A stretch of 64,000 nucleotides of DNA from assembly GCA_965178125.1 (NCBI GenBank), contig OZ237750.1:744001-808000 (forward strand). Reading direction: 5' to 3'. Below, piece after piece: positions 1-13,930 of the stretch. Made by a program: the position numbers and the translations under genes. Below the pieces are notes generated by a model. It was not told the origin of the DNA and made no database searches. It worked only from the letters and a program-made list of their open reading frames with translations. Numbering within the stretch: position 1 is the first letter of the stretch; each line of letters begins with the position of its first letter. This stretch comes from Bilabrum cf. latius. Lineage: Eukaryota > Bigyra: Bicosoecida > Bigyra > Bicosoecida.

Positions 1-3000
1 TCGCTGATTCATGCCAGCATGGAGAGCCCTCGATATATCTTCTGGGTTCAAAAACACCAGCAGGCTATCCTACTCCCCGAGGCCAGCCGTAGCACCCGCG
101 GCGTGCAGGAGCGCGACTTTGTTCAGGCGGCCGGACAGCAAAGATGACTGTGCAATGGCGGTGGCCTCGTCAAGCGTTCCGCAGCAGGGAATCCATGAAA
201 CGAGCCCGGAGACGGCGGGTGCAAACACTAGATCGTACATCAGCATCGCAAGAAGCATCAGCGGTGCGGTGAAGAGGAACGAGAAACCCTACGATATCCA
301 GAACGTCCACATGACCGAGGAGATCACATCAGGACCATTTCTTGCTCCGAAATCGACAACAATGAAAAGGGCGCCAGCCGCAACCGTAGCGAGCACAAAT
401 AACGTGCAGCCGGCAAAATAACTGAAATGCAAACAGCTTTTCTCCTATCCTTGCAGTGTCCCCAAGACGGCGGCATGCATGGCCTTGTCCTCAAAGATCT
501 CTTCTAGAATCTCGTCCACCTCATCGACACTAGGAGCACCGGCTTCAGTGGCCCTGCGAATGCGTGTTGATCGCACTGCTTGGCTTGCTGAGCTGTCACT
601 AGATGAATAAGCCGGGGGGGAGCCCGCTTCAGACTGGGCCTCGCTCTCAGACCTTGACCGGATCTCGGGGGCGAGTGCTGCCTCCAATTGCAGCCGGGGC
701 ATATTACATACTGCCGCATACTACTGCGTGGATAGTGAACCGAGCCCCGCGCCGCTAACAGCTTTACCCTGGTCTTGGCCTGTCGCTGTGCCGCCACCAA
801 CAGGCGTCTCGCCGGAGGTGCGAGGGAGAGAAGCATCGGTGGTTTCATAGCTGCCGGCATTGCCAAGGTGCTTACCCTCAGTAGCCCCCCCCGACGGGTC
901 ACAGGTCTACCCGTCGGGGGGGGTAGATGTAGCCGGCGCTGCTGCCCCGGAGCTGCTTGGTGCGTCCATTCCTTTGCCAGATTCTGGGGTCGATTTGGAG
1001 TCCCCGGTTTCGGGGCTTGCAGGATCAGATCCTGACCCTGACTTGGCAATTGCGCCACCCTCAGTGGAACTTGTATCGTGGGCTGTCATGCTGCCGCCAC
1101 GTGCTGAACCTTTTCCGAGGTCAGGAAAACTCGCCCTGGTAACTCTGTCACCATCATCGCCATCGCCTGGCACACCTTCGTGGCTTCTATCAGACCCAAA
1201 CACATCAGCAGCAGGAGCCCTGGGACTCTCGATTGCAATGTCTTCTACGGCCGCGATGAGCCCGTCCTCGTCTGAGCTAGATGCAGAACCAGCGGCTGAG
1301 TTGTCGCGACCAGGTTGCCTCGCGCCAAGCCTACTTTTGTTCGGGAATCGATTAGCCAGTTTTGGTGTTGAATGTTCCCAGTCACTTAGTTTAGTCTTTG
1401 TCCTCCGTGCACTTCTTCCAGAGCGGCCAAATGCAGCCTACGGGTCTTCATCTTCGCTGCTTTGGGCGGAAGGCAGCATTATTCCACTTTCTTGCCAAGG
1501 GCCGGACATCCCAGCAGCTCCTCTAGTCACTTGTACCTCAGTAAGCTCCGAGTCAGGATCATCGCCGAGCTCCTCCTGTTCTCTGGCGAGATCCCTGGTG
1601 CCAAGCAGTTCGGGCTGCCTGATGGCGCACACGCACCTCAAGTCGTCCATGAGGCCCCAATCCCAGCAGTCACAAAGCAAGCACGATTCATGCCCCTAGA
1701 CTGCGTCTCTAGCAGGCACACGCGGTGCAATTGGTCTGTCATGTAGCACACTTCGAGGGGCTGGAGCTGGCCCAACTCTGCCAGAACCATGTTCCGAGTG
1801 CAATGGGACTTCATGGCTACTACTGCTCACACCCGTACCTGCAGGACCCAAATTATCAGTACAGGCCTGCATTCGAATAGAAGCAGCTCGAGTATCGCGT
1901 CGAATGTGACAGCATCCGTAAGGCCGTCCGTGCGCAGCAAACTGTTGCATCAAAAACAGATTGCGCTGACTTGGGAGCCGGTTACAGCAGCAAACCAGGC
2001 AAGGGCATGCACGGATGCAGCATTCAGGCGCGTTCGTCCACCCAAGCTCCGATGCAACCACCTCATCCGGAAGACGATCCATGACTGCGGCTGCCGGAGA
2101 CGCGCTTGGCCTCAATTCACCCGAGCAACAGATACCACACGAGGCATACGTGGAGGCTCTTGGGCCATTCACACGCTCTCGTGACTTTGACAGCAGCTAT
2201 ATGATCGTATCTGGGCTCCTGCTTTCCTCTGGTAGTGCCAAGAGCACGTTCATATCTTCCAAGATGGAGGCTTGGTGAACAATCTCTGCTTCCAAATCCC
2301 ACAGACGTTGCTCGCGTGATGCGGGGGAGAGGCACGGCCCAAATAAGTCTGCGCATCTCCATGACCACACGAGCTAGCAACAGCTCAATTCAAAACGAGA
2401 CTGACGAACCAGCTCGTCTCCGTAGTCTCGCAAACTTCGGAGGAAGCGCAGCCGTTGGGAAAACTGGTATTGCCGAATCTGAACGATCGCAAGAAGCAAG
2501 ATGTTGGGCTCATCCTGCTAATCAGGCGCCTCAAGTCGAGTAGCAGAGGTCCTGCTTAGTTCCCGCTGGTTCATTGTCTCCAGAACCTCCTATCTTCTTT
2601 CTCTCTCATGTGCTACAGCCTCAGCGAAACTCTGGGCAGAGCTTTCACTGCTTCCCAACAATACCGAAAGCCTCCTTAATTGCTAATAGTAAGCGTCTGC
2701 CACAGGTGAGTCGGTCCGAATGACCCAGTTTGCGAGTGAGTAGCGGAGCATCACCAACTTGTCGCGCATCTGTCCAACTGTACGACCCATGCGGAGCTCT
2801 GCCACGCGACGGACCTCAAGCTCACGCCATATCGGAAGCAGATTAGATCTCATCCATACGGCGCGTATGAACGAGGTCAAAGCAGTCAATAATGATTCGC
2901 CAAGCAACTGTATGCATGAGGCAGCGAGCGAAAATGCGAGCCGCTCCTACAGTGGGATGGAGCGGAAGTCGTTAATCAATTCCAGCGTCATCAGCCCCTG

Positions 3001-6000
3001 AGACGCGGTACAACAACACAACAAATGCAAGAGACAGCAGCGTAGATACAAGTAGCTATGCAAGCCTGAACGTCCTCCCGTATGCGGGCTGATACATAGT
3101 AAAAACCGCGAGGTACAGGTGATGGAACGGCAGCCGTATGCAGCAGAGGCAGAGCAAGTCTCTAGAGAGCTACCAGGCCAGACACACGGAGCCGGTTGGG
3201 AGATTTGATAGCCCCACAAGCCTATTATCTGCATGGTTTACTCCCTCGATACTGCTCCTCCCAAGAGCAGGGGCGATAGTGCCAGCTGCAGATAGCTGCG
3301 GACTGCCACCACGATGGGGTCCAACAGATGGGGCTGGCGCCGGAGTTGAACCACTGCAGCTGTCTGCAGCAAGGCATGTATTCTACTGCTCAACGAAGCG
3401 CGCTACTTTTCCTAGGTATTGCATCGAATCTGTGAAGAACTTCACTGAAGCTACCGGCTATTTGGTGCTCGAATCACTCCTAGAAGAAGGAGCCAGTGGC
3501 CCAGCAGGAGTGGACGTCCGGTGTTCCACATTTCCTGCGCCACCAGCTGATACTAAACCACCTGGTGACCTAGCACCTGACGCGGTGACATCGTTGGCTG
3601 GCTGCGGCGCTTGCGAGCCGCCTTCCTACGCTGGGGTTACCTCACGGCCGAGGCATGTGCAGCAGTTCTCGAGTCCGCTGCACCAGTTGTCGAGGTAGGC
3701 CACGCAGCAGCCACCAGGGTCCTTTGCAGGTGACTATTGCTATGAAAACATTCGAACACCTGGAATCTTTGACTCGAGGTGCGGATACAATGTTGCAAGG
3801 TAATGCTGCTGCGAGTCTTGCACTTGTGGTCTACTCCCCCCACGGGACGAGCCAGCAAGTCCAGGTTCGCGCACTAAAGGACTACCAGAGTTCTCGCGAT
3901 GCAAGCCAGTATGCTCACAATTTGATGGCAATTGGGCAGTGCCTATAGTCCCAATAGCGCGTTCTGACCCATTGGAACGGGCGCTAGACATACCTGCTGG
4001 CACGCTACGTGACGAGTTGTGCCCCCCAGCGATAGCTTGCATTGCCACTGTTGCGATACGCACCGCTTCATCAATCCCGTCATCAGAATTCTGTCTCAAC
4101 GCTTCACTCAGCAGCTCATTGCTACCCTCTAGGCGGATGAGGTCGTGAACCACTGCCACTTCTGGGTCCCGAACCAAGCGACGAATGAAAAGCACGCGGT
4201 CACGACGGTCTAAGCAAAGCACCACGGCACCCAGCAAGCCAAACAAGAGCAGCAGGGAGCCCAGGGTGACTATAAGGTAGGAGCTCTGTGATTGGTTGGC
4301 TAGTGCCGGTTGGAGAGTTTCCAACCTAAAAGTCTGTGTCTCCGTTCTTGCTAGCAATTCCAAGCGACTCGAGAAATCGGTCAGATGTGAGCACCTGCAC
4401 ACGATACCGCCACTCAATACGGATACGGCGAGACAGCCCTCTCCTGACCAGCCCCCCTTCTCTTCGTCCCAGAAAACGCAGGCAGCTGACTCCACCTCAA
4501 CGGTGCTGCTGAACTCCTACCGGCTCTGATTGGCACTGAGTGGCACACCACACTGATCCGGAAAGCTTAGTGAAACGTTGTGTTTTACAGATGGGAGCTC
4601 CGGGATGACATCACCGTCGATAGCCAGCACTTGCTTGCTAAGAATTGCATCTGACGCAAGCTAGCGGCGCTTGGCACCAGTACTAGCTGCGGCTGGCAGC
4701 AGTAAGCAAACCTGCAGACCAACGTCTGCGATATCAATAGGGGAGCCGTCGCTTGCAGCAAGAAGATTCACAGATACTGTCGGCCCGCTTCTTCCACCTA
4801 AGGAAACAACTTCAGTCGTACGCGATACGTTCCCAGTAATCGTCAGCACACCTTCTGCATCTCGTGGAGCGCTTGCTAAGGTGCTGATTTGTAAGAGTGC
4901 CCCGTCCAAGTCTTCATCAACAATGGTCTGCACATCCGGCAGTCCAATAGCATCTTCTATGCCTGCAGTAGCTACTGAATGTGGGCTGGTATCGACGCCC
5001 CACTTTGTTGCTACCGCATCCACTCCTTCGCGTAGCAGTTGCACGAGCAGCTGCCTTCTCATACTAGGCAACGCAAAGTCTGCCAGGTTAGCTGCTGTGA
5101 GACTGACAAGCGCCATCCCGTACCCAAGTACATCAGCATTTCTAGTCCTCTCCAGTAATCCGGCGGTTCCATTGCATAACTACCCTACTAAGTCCAACAT
5201 ATCACTGTTCCCACCGGGATTGGTGGGCGCACGTGACAGGACGCCCAAGACCGGTCTACCGCCAACCTGTGACTCTATACCAAGAAGGTCCAGCCTACCT
5301 GCAGCGAGCGAGAGACCATCTCCGATGCCCTCGATAACACGAGGTAGCTCACCGGGGACTGCGTCAGCTAGCATCGATCGACCGAGCAACTGCGAGAAAT
5401 GAGAGATTTCGGTGGATGTCCCGTTATCAATTGCACCGAGCTTATCGGACAACTTGGCGGCTTGAGCAATCGACGAGAGTGCAAGTAGCACACTAGCAGC
5501 AGTCTCAGCACCCACTGCAGGAACGTCAGCCGGCTCAACTCTCCGAGAAAGTAGCGTTCCGGTGGATGCCAGTGCGCCTCGGAGCAGCACATCGCTGGCG
5601 CTAGCTACGGATGAATCGAGCACCGCCACGACTGCCTAAGATGAAACCTGCAAGTTCACATCAGATGGTGTTGACTAGGACGTTGTATCAGCCAATACCT
5701 TGACAACGTTCTCCCGCGCACTAATGAGAAGGTCAGAGGCAGTATTGTCGGGACCATCTACTGGCTCGTACGCCACCAACGTCTCAGAGGCTGTTCTCGT
5801 GCGTAGCAAAGCCTTCTCGGGATTGAAGACTGCAGCACTGAGTCTAGCAGTCTGTAGCTGAGTCTCAACAACCCGGACTACGCCTCCTATATCAGCTGCT
5901 TCTTGTACAGTGAAGGTGGGTCTCACTATCACATGCGCAATGGCCACACCACGACTGCGCATCTAGTCAGTAGCAACGACGATAACGGTCATATTTACAA

Positions 6001-9000
6001 GACTCTGCTAGGCCTGCCGCGAACGGGGCATTGTGAATCTGACCAAACTTGCCGTGCTCTGCGCCACAGCAGGACGCACTGAGGGAAGCCGCAGGAGATC
6101 GTCGATGGATTTGCCAGGACCTGCTACATCTACGCTCGTTGTCGGCACAGATAGCGTCTCAGAGCTGGCGTAGTACGAGAATTGCAACGGAAAATCCAGA
6201 GCAGAATCCGTCCATCCACTAGTCCGTACCTGCACCTCATCCAGCAAAGCTCTAGGCTAGCCACCGAGAGCATTCAACCCAGAATCCGCAAGCTCAACCG
6301 TAACCCGCCCTCCGGTCGGCGGTGAGTTCACCACGATGCGCGCAGAGGCTTTGGAGCTAGCAAGTGATCCAGAAACACTATCAGTGGAGGATTGAAGTGA
6401 AACAGAGGCTGTAAACTCGTACAACTTTCCCGGTTGCAACACGCCGCCGGCCAGCACCAGCCGTCGCTGGGTTGTTGAAGTAAGGACAGCATTTGGTGCA
6501 TCTGGTGCGGAAGAGTTGGCTGGAACCGACAGGCCAGAGCCAGCAATTGCGGGCCCAGCCGTTTGCATCCAACGAAGTGACAACCCAAACTCGGTGAGGG
6601 GCTACTCTGCATCGCCAGGTCGCACACCACTGACTACAGCTTCGAGAACGAGTCTTCTGGACGATGAGACCACTACTGCTAGACGGTTTGAGTCATAGCG
6701 TCTTGGCGAGATATTTGAGGTTGAAATCTCGATGCTGGGAAGACTTTGCTCTACGATCGATACAGATGATTCTGTGTATCCTGTCTAAACGGCAGAAGAA
6801 GGCCCACCAGCTGACTCGTTCACGCCCAAGGCCTGCAAGCCGGATGTAATTGTTGCTCCTATGACGGCAGTGTACCCCACGGCAGATCGCGCAAATGACT
6901 CACTCAGCGTCGCCCTGTCAAATGAGACCGATAACTCTGAACTGCAGTTGCGCTCCTGTGGAGCCTCGACTGATTCTGTCTCTCCAAGCAGCAACACAGC
7001 TGTGCAGTTCCATCGAACTGTGACTGCAGTCTCGAAATCCGCTGAATCATACCCGATGTCCACGATGCCCGTGTCAGCATCACTAGGTGCAAAATCAGGG
7101 TCGATGGTTTCCGAAAGCCGCACCTCGATGGCGCGATCGCCCGGTACAGACCTGCCTCCACCTTCGAGCTCCACCTGTAGCTCCTGGCGGCCAACCTCGA
7201 TCACGTGCAGCTACCAAGCATCCGTGATGAACGAGGCAGGCAACTCGATGATCGAACCGATAGTGGAGTTAAAACTCGCGACAAAGGCCCTTACAGCGAA
7301 TGCATACGTGTGAAGAGCACGAAGGGCGGAACCCGGCACATTAATGACAGGGTTGCCACGCTTGACAGAGCTTACTGCCTTGAGACCGCTGAATCCCGCA
7401 GTAGCAGTCCACCATGCCGCTGAACTCAGATTATGATGCAGCTTGTCCACATTTGAGATGTTCCCTAGAATGGTGTTGTCCTCCTTGAGTGCCAGGCGTC
7501 CGAGCTAGACCTCAGTGAAAAAGTCTGCGACATGGGCGTCTTCGGGCAAATCTCTCGGTCTGAAAGCTGGCAGCAATCTACGCGAAGCTTCGTCAGCAGA
7601 CAGAAGAGACGAGGGTGTTCCAAGCAGTTGTCTCCATTCTACCGCTACAACCAACTGGGTACCCAGTACCACCGTTGGCAAGACGCACAGGTCTACTTGG
7701 GATCCAATCGGAAACGGTGCCCCTCTGAAACGGAGCTGTGCACTAGTAAGGGCGTCCTGAAAATGCACTGTGGGGAGGGACACCACGTCAATATCTGCTC
7801 CTGCAAACTGCCACGGGTATTGCATGGCGCGGACATTCCAGTCGCTCTGCGAAATCGAAGCCACGCCTGGCTCAAAGACTCGAGCCGCCACCCGCACGGT
7901 AGCTGCGTAGCCTGGTACGATCCTAGCTAGACGAATTGCAATGAAAGGACCATCACCACCTTGTTCGACAATAGCAGACGATGCACCGTCAGAGTTCATT
8001 TCCATCTAAATCTACGCGATATTCGACTGAGTTTCTGCTACTCTAAACAGCAAAGTGTTCGCCTGCTGCACTGCAGTTCCAAGGCTAACGGAGGCCGCGG
8101 GATCCGTGGGCGGCGTCGTGATCTCAATGCTCCACTGTGTCTAATACGACTGTACCACCCCGCCACCTCTAGACCCACTTGCATTGAATCTTGCTGCATC
8201 CCCGCAAAGTGTAAATAAGCCCTACGATGCAGTCACAGCAGCTGTCAACGGCTGCGGTTGCGGAGACACTACCGGAGTTACTGAAGGAGTCGCAGTCGGT
8301 GAAGGCGAAGCCGAAATAGAAGGTGGAGGCGTGAATGTACTGGGAGCCACCCGTACATCAACAATGTACACTGCGCCAGCAGCATCGAGCTATCCTGAGA
8401 AGCTTGTTCTAGTCGCTCCGAAGACAAAGCGACCGAAAGCCCTCGAGGGTGGGCGCGACACGAATGCCATGGAATTCGCATCGAAAACGTCGTAGTCTGG
8501 TTCCTAATCAGAGTCAAGCATTGCTACCAGACTATTGGTTCTATGCGATATCTCCAATACGGAAATCACTGTCCTGTTGTGTGGGTCTATTTCCAGCAAG
8601 AATACACCGCCTCGGATCTCATCGGCAGCCACTCGACGAGCCGACACAGCAATGACCGGGCGGCCGGAGCCGTAAAAGTCTCCAAGTGGCACTATCGCTC
8701 TTGCAAACTCGGTAGGCACCTATCCTGCAGGCCCTGGGTCTGGAAAAAGCGAAGATGGAAATCCACCGAGTCCATCGCCAATCACCACAGAGCTGCCGTC
8801 GACGTGCACTTGCCCGGAAGCGCCCTCTATTGAGCCACTTGAAGGCTCCGTAACATTTAGCACGGTCAGCACAAGTATCACGTCCTCTGTTGTTCCAACA
8901 TACAGATCGTGGGCAGTGGGTGGCGCTCCAAGATATGACACCGGCTGAGCAGTGAGGCCCGCTAGTGTTGTGGTCGATTCAATGCCACCGTACTGCATGA

Positions 9001-12000
9001 CATGCAGTTCACTGAAAAACCCCACCGTATCATCATCATTCAGGGCTAGCACGTGCAGCGACTAAGCTCGGTTTGTGCTTGCTACTAGATCGTACAGACC
9101 GTCACCGGTGACATCGCCCAATGTAGCAATGCTTTGGAACCATGTGGTACCAGCGGGCCCGACTGAGCTGGGCGGTTCCCAAGTCGTCTCGTGCAAGACA
9201 CTGCCGTTCGGCTACAGCCTCCAGATCCACAGCTTGCCAACTGATGCTCGCCCGCCGACTGGAGAGTTCGGTGCGCCTACAAATAGGCGCGGTGTGGACG
9301 GGTTAATACCAAGTGGCTGCCCATGCGGCATACTAGCCAGCGTGTGCAGTCCATCTACACCTGTGGCAAGCGTGGTCACATTCTGAATGATTCCGTTTCG
9401 TTTGAGGAAGAGGACGCGAATTTGAGTCGGGATTGGATTCCCACCCGAATTCAGCTGCGTTGTCACCACGTCATCCACACCGTCCTAGTTCAAGTCACCG
9501 ATACTTTCCAGTCTAGAGCCGAAGTTCGCGTTTGCACTGAGACCAAGTGCACCTGCCTCGGCAGCAGAATTGGGGACCCTCCTTGCCTCAACCACAGAGC
9601 CGACGTCCCCAGCTGTGGATGGGCTCGGGCTCGGGCTCGGGCTCGTTGATGTGGAGGGACTTGGGGACACGGAAGCAGAAGGGCTAGGCGAGAATGCTGC
9701 AGAGTTCGCGCATACATCGATGGTGAAAATTGCCCCACCATGCAATGCCATCGGGTGGTCGAATAGCCTGGCGCCCACTACAAAACGCCCGACAGCATAT
9801 GCGGGAGTTTCCTCAAAAAAGGCAAGACCAGATCCAAAATCTGCCGCGGTCCTATTCTCTAGCCTCCACTCTGCAACTCCCACTAAATCTTGAATGGCCG
9901 AGCTGCTGCGATACGACACCTCGGTAACATTTTTCACCGTACGGCTCGATGAGTCCAGCTGAAGCAGGAAGATTCCTCCCACCCTTGGTATGGAGCTCAC
10001 CAAGGAAGTCATCGATGCTGCAATGACCGGCTATGTGCCTCCAAACGCGTACCCAACGTATGCTAAAGACGTACCAAATCTGTTTTGCACTCCTGGGAAG
10101 TGCTCATCCGATAAGCCTCCATGACCACGACCAATCGTCACTACATTGCCCGAGATGTGTACGGCTCCTGGGTGGGTATTGGCCAGGTGTGGAGCCGGGG
10201 CAGTGGCATTCAGTAGCTTAACGACAAACAGAACGCCCCTGTTAGAATCTGCCGTAGTATCTCCGATGAAAAGGTCGTGGGCCAGCGGGTTCTAGTGAAT
10301 CTCTTCTCCTATGCTTCGAATAGCCAGCAGGCTAGCGTTCGGGTACATCTGCGGTACCGAGAGGTCCGCAGCTCGGATCTCGCTGAAGAACTAGACGCTG
10401 TCATCGGCCGCCAGAGACAGGATGAATACTGACTGTCGGCCCGCAGCGCCCACAGCCAGGTCGTGCAGCCCGTCACCCGACACGTCGCCCATGGATGTCA
10501 GCGCGGAACCGAACTCAGCCCCAGAAGCGAGGTTGGCGGGCAGCGACCACACCCTCTCTCCGTACACCACACCGGAAGATCTCAGCCGCCAGCTGTACAG
10601 CTCACCCGCATTGGACGATGCCCCCACGTGCTTCTGCGAGAGACCTGCAAACAGCCTGGAAACGCTAGGGTCTTCGCCGAGAGGCTAGCCGTCCGGCATA
10701 GCAGCCACTGGCAGGTATAGCCAGCCAGCTTGTACAAATCCGGGCCCTACCCCGCTAGAACCTGCTGTTAAGCTGGAAATGTTTTTTGGAATTCCTTCAG
10801 AGTCCGGGAACATGACAAGAATCTCAGCTTGCTGTGTCGAAGAGTTGCGGCCTATTGGAAGGGACACTGCGAGATCGCCCACCCCATCGCTGTTCAAATC
10901 CCCAATGTTTGCTACCCCGGCACCAAAACGAGACGAGGGTCTTAGCCCAAGTGCTTCCGCCTCGGCATCAGATGCAGGATACCTGCGCGCAGATACAACT
11001 GAGCCTATGCTTCCAGGTGTGCAAGGCGACTGTGACGGCGACGTAGTCGAAGCGGGCTGTGTCGCAGACAGACTTCGCACTCCTTCATTCCGTCCACACG
11101 TGGTGACTCCATATACTAGTTGGGTCGACTAGCTAGGCCCTGGCAACGACAAACCATGGCAAGACGTTGTGAATGCGTCGGAATCGCAGAAATCGCGCGT
11201 GCGGTCCTTAATCCGTGTGGCTGACTTCACCGCGCCGTTTGAATGCATGGCCAAAAGCCATCCCACCCCTTTACCCCGTACGCAATTGTATCCTCGAGTC
11301 GTTGCTACAGCAATGTCAGGCACACCGTCCAGGTCCAGGTCACCCACTGCAGCCAGGGCTGAGCCAAAGCGGTCGCCGTCATCCAGTGACCCTGTGAATC
11401 CCCCGGTCGTGCCGGAGATCTTCTAATGTGCCTTGACCGTTCCGTTTGCGTGCAATAGCAGCATCCACACTGCACCCCGTGCATTGCCAACGCCATCGTC
11501 CGGGATGGCGCCCACCGCCAGGTCCTGGAGCCCGTCCCCGTCCAGGTCGAGTGAAGCCAAGGCCACTCCGAAAATGTTCAGGCTGTTCAAGATGCCAGCG
11601 AACCCCCCCTGCATGCCAGATATCTTCTAGTGTCGTAGCACAGTCCCTGTCACATTCATGAACAGGATCCACACCGCACCCCTTCCCCTTCCCCTTCCCC
11701 TTCCCCTCCCCCCCCCCACACCCCGGTCAATATCACCAGGTGCTCCGACGGCCAACTCCGGGACGCCGTCACTGTTTAGATCTCCCATGTTGGTCAGCGC
11801 CTGTCCGAACAAGTCGCCATCGTAGAGTTCGCCCGTAAAGTTCCCCTCCGTGCTGGATATCTTCTGATGTGACCTGACTGTCCCGTTGCCCCGAAGGATC
11901 AGCACCCACACAGCCCCCCGGTTAGCTCCTGCGGCACCGCCGTCATCGTCTCCGGGCGCGCCCACCGCCAGATCAGGTACACCATCCAAATTTATGTCAC

Positions 12001-12790
12001 CACAACTAGCAACGGAAGCCCCGAATCGATCCTAGTGTGCAAGGTCGCCGCCTCTGAACCTGCCTGAAGGGCTTGAGATATCATGCTGGCCTTGGACGCT
12101 CTTATCCCGGTTGAGAAATAAAATCTAGACAGCGCCGTGGCGAGGCGTCTAGACACAATTGAAGCTAGCCCCAACAACAATGTCTATTTCACCATTGCCG
12201 TCTACATCGCCGAGAACCCCTGCTGCTCTCCCGCACTAGCTTCTCGATACAAACGAAAAGGCGGTCCCAATATCAATTATGTCGCCAAGATTCCCTAGTT
12301 TGGCCCGCAATGAATCCCAGTGAACTATATCGACTCTATGATGAGACTTCGAGTGGGCTGTTGTGCTGCATAGCGGCGAAGTTGTCGCATCGCGGCTGCT
12401 GGATGGCGGTCCGCTAGCACTCATCAACATAGGCCCGGGGGTTTTGTGTGCAACACTCCTACGGCCATGCTCGTAATATTGACCAAAATGTTCTACCTTG
12501 CTTGCAAAAGCAGCCATCGAATCCTTCTATCGCGACCAGGACCGGCTCAAGCTGGCAATAATCGCTATCAACATCAATGGCGCTGTCGACCAGCTGCGCA
12601 GGAAAACGGGGCGCATCCGCCATTGAATCTTTGACATCAAGTATAATCCTTCTCTGGCAAACTCTCTGGAACGTCCTGCGATCGTAGTGAGCGAAATACT
12701 CCCGAAGGGTTCAGGTTCTATTCTGCGGATTTGCATCGATGCTGTCGGGACATCTGGCACAGAATCCCAATAAAATGAGGGGAGATTCAT
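1..12790 (-). CDS. Giant polycystin-1-like (FG-GAP/REJ/GPS) membrane protein, partial
   Basis: Reading UAG as sense, one minus-strand frame is open from 12,790 to about 2,975, and a second frame continues from 3,237 through position 1, so the C-terminus lies outside the window (over 4,200 residues visible). Order: about ten FG-GAP repeats (12.3-8.6 kb; motifs such as GDLNSDGVPELAVGAPGD), Ser/Pro linkers, a REJ region (about 8.3-5.7 kb, including PPTGG and TSGWTD), a GAIN region, and a GPS at 4,480-4,373 with CVFWD, paired cysteines and the cleavage motif HLT. The first membrane helix is at about 4,280-4,210, a polycystin-type helix near 3,080-3,000, and two more at 440-130. No PLAT domain was recognised. 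Polycystin-1 proteins are mechanosensory or adhesion receptors with a TRPP-type channel; that role here is inferred. The frame changes near 3,000. The true N-terminus is uncertain: no signal peptide follows the ATG at 12,790. Confidence 0.83.
11682..11716 (+). repeat. CCCCTT hexamer repeat inside the FG-GAP region
   Basis: About five tandem CCCCTT units run into a poly-C stretch. On the coding (minus) strand they give a Gly-Arg dipeptide run inside one FG-GAP blade of the polycystin-like protein, between VGAPGD and AVWILF. The insertion keeps the reading frame and probably forms a loop. Such hexamers are prone to length change and to sequencing error. Confidence 0.8.
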
Positions 12791-13930
12791 AGTCTCATTA
12801 GGTTGCCAAGTGTTGTACTATGTGCGAGCGCTTCAATTGGGCTTCTCGGCGGAATCTAGTCTTACAGAGTGGGTCGATTAGCTCTGTAGCATACAGCGAT
12901 ACTCTGTGCCAAAAATGAAAGCCCAGCTGCGATAATTTAATATTATCAAAGTTGAATATAGCGGAGAATGGGCAGTGCGCCGTCATTTAAGTGGAATTCA
13001 TGCACAGCAAATCGAACCGTGGGCACGCGCACCTGACGCAGATGTCCACCGTTCTGCTCGACTTGAACAATGCTGCCAATGAATGAATTCTTACTTCAAT
13101 TTTTTTCAGAGTCCCTTCGCCTGAGGTCTTAGGGTCCAAGAAACGAGAGAGCGAAGTGACGTGCATGCTGATGCTACCATTGTCATCACACGGTTTGGTT
13201 GCCGGCGGTCGCAAGCACAGCAGGCGGTAGTCGCATTATCCAGATGAAACGAAAACATTGCGCGAGGCGAAAGTGAGAGAGATAGGAAAAGATCAAGCTG
13301 CTGACACGCTGGTTGGCAGCCCCAAAGCAATAGCAAGATCCTGTGGCCCAGGCTGGCACGCTTCGGCGAGGGGGGCACCGAGCTGCACGATACCTCTGCA
13401 GTTTTGCGGGAAGCGTCGGCCATCCCCCGCGCGCATTGATGTATTCATAGCTGACAGTATCTGCCACATGGGCGATTCTATGAGGCCCAGACACAATCGC
13501 CACGAGGGTGCAGCCACTGCACTGCAGTGTAGCTTGGAGCACAACTCCTGCAGGTGCATAGGCATGTCTCACAAGTAAGTGTGCAGCTCCTTAGCCGAGC
13601 ATCAGCATTTGCAAACACCTACCGCGTCTAATCTGGTCACCAGGGAACCCTACTCTTAAGTGGGCGTGGTCGGCGACCATTGGTCGCCTGTTGGTCGCCA
13701 AGTTTTTCTCTCATTGTAACGTGTACTATCTGTTCTGTTTTGGTTTCGAATAATATTTTGTACCTGCACGAACAACCCTGACCTCCCTCATAAAAACAAA
13801 TCTACAAGTAGACACCAGGCTCTGTAAGGTCTAGTTATAACTAATTGTTATACTTCTGAGCTGCCCGCCTTCGTTGGGAAGCCAGTACCATTTCAGGGTG
13901 GCACACCACTGATTTCTGGGAAGGTTCCTG
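12791..13930. other. Intergenic region between divergent polycystin-like and SRCR genes
   Basis: About 1.1 kb separates the 5' ends of two large surface-protein genes. No open frame here shows a recognisable domain. An upstream exon with the missing signal peptide of the polycystin-like protein could lie in this stretch, but I could not join one convincingly. The right part (13,660-13,860) is AT-richer than the coding DNA and holds short homopurine and AT tracts, as expected of a promoter or 5' UTR. Confidence 0.5.
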
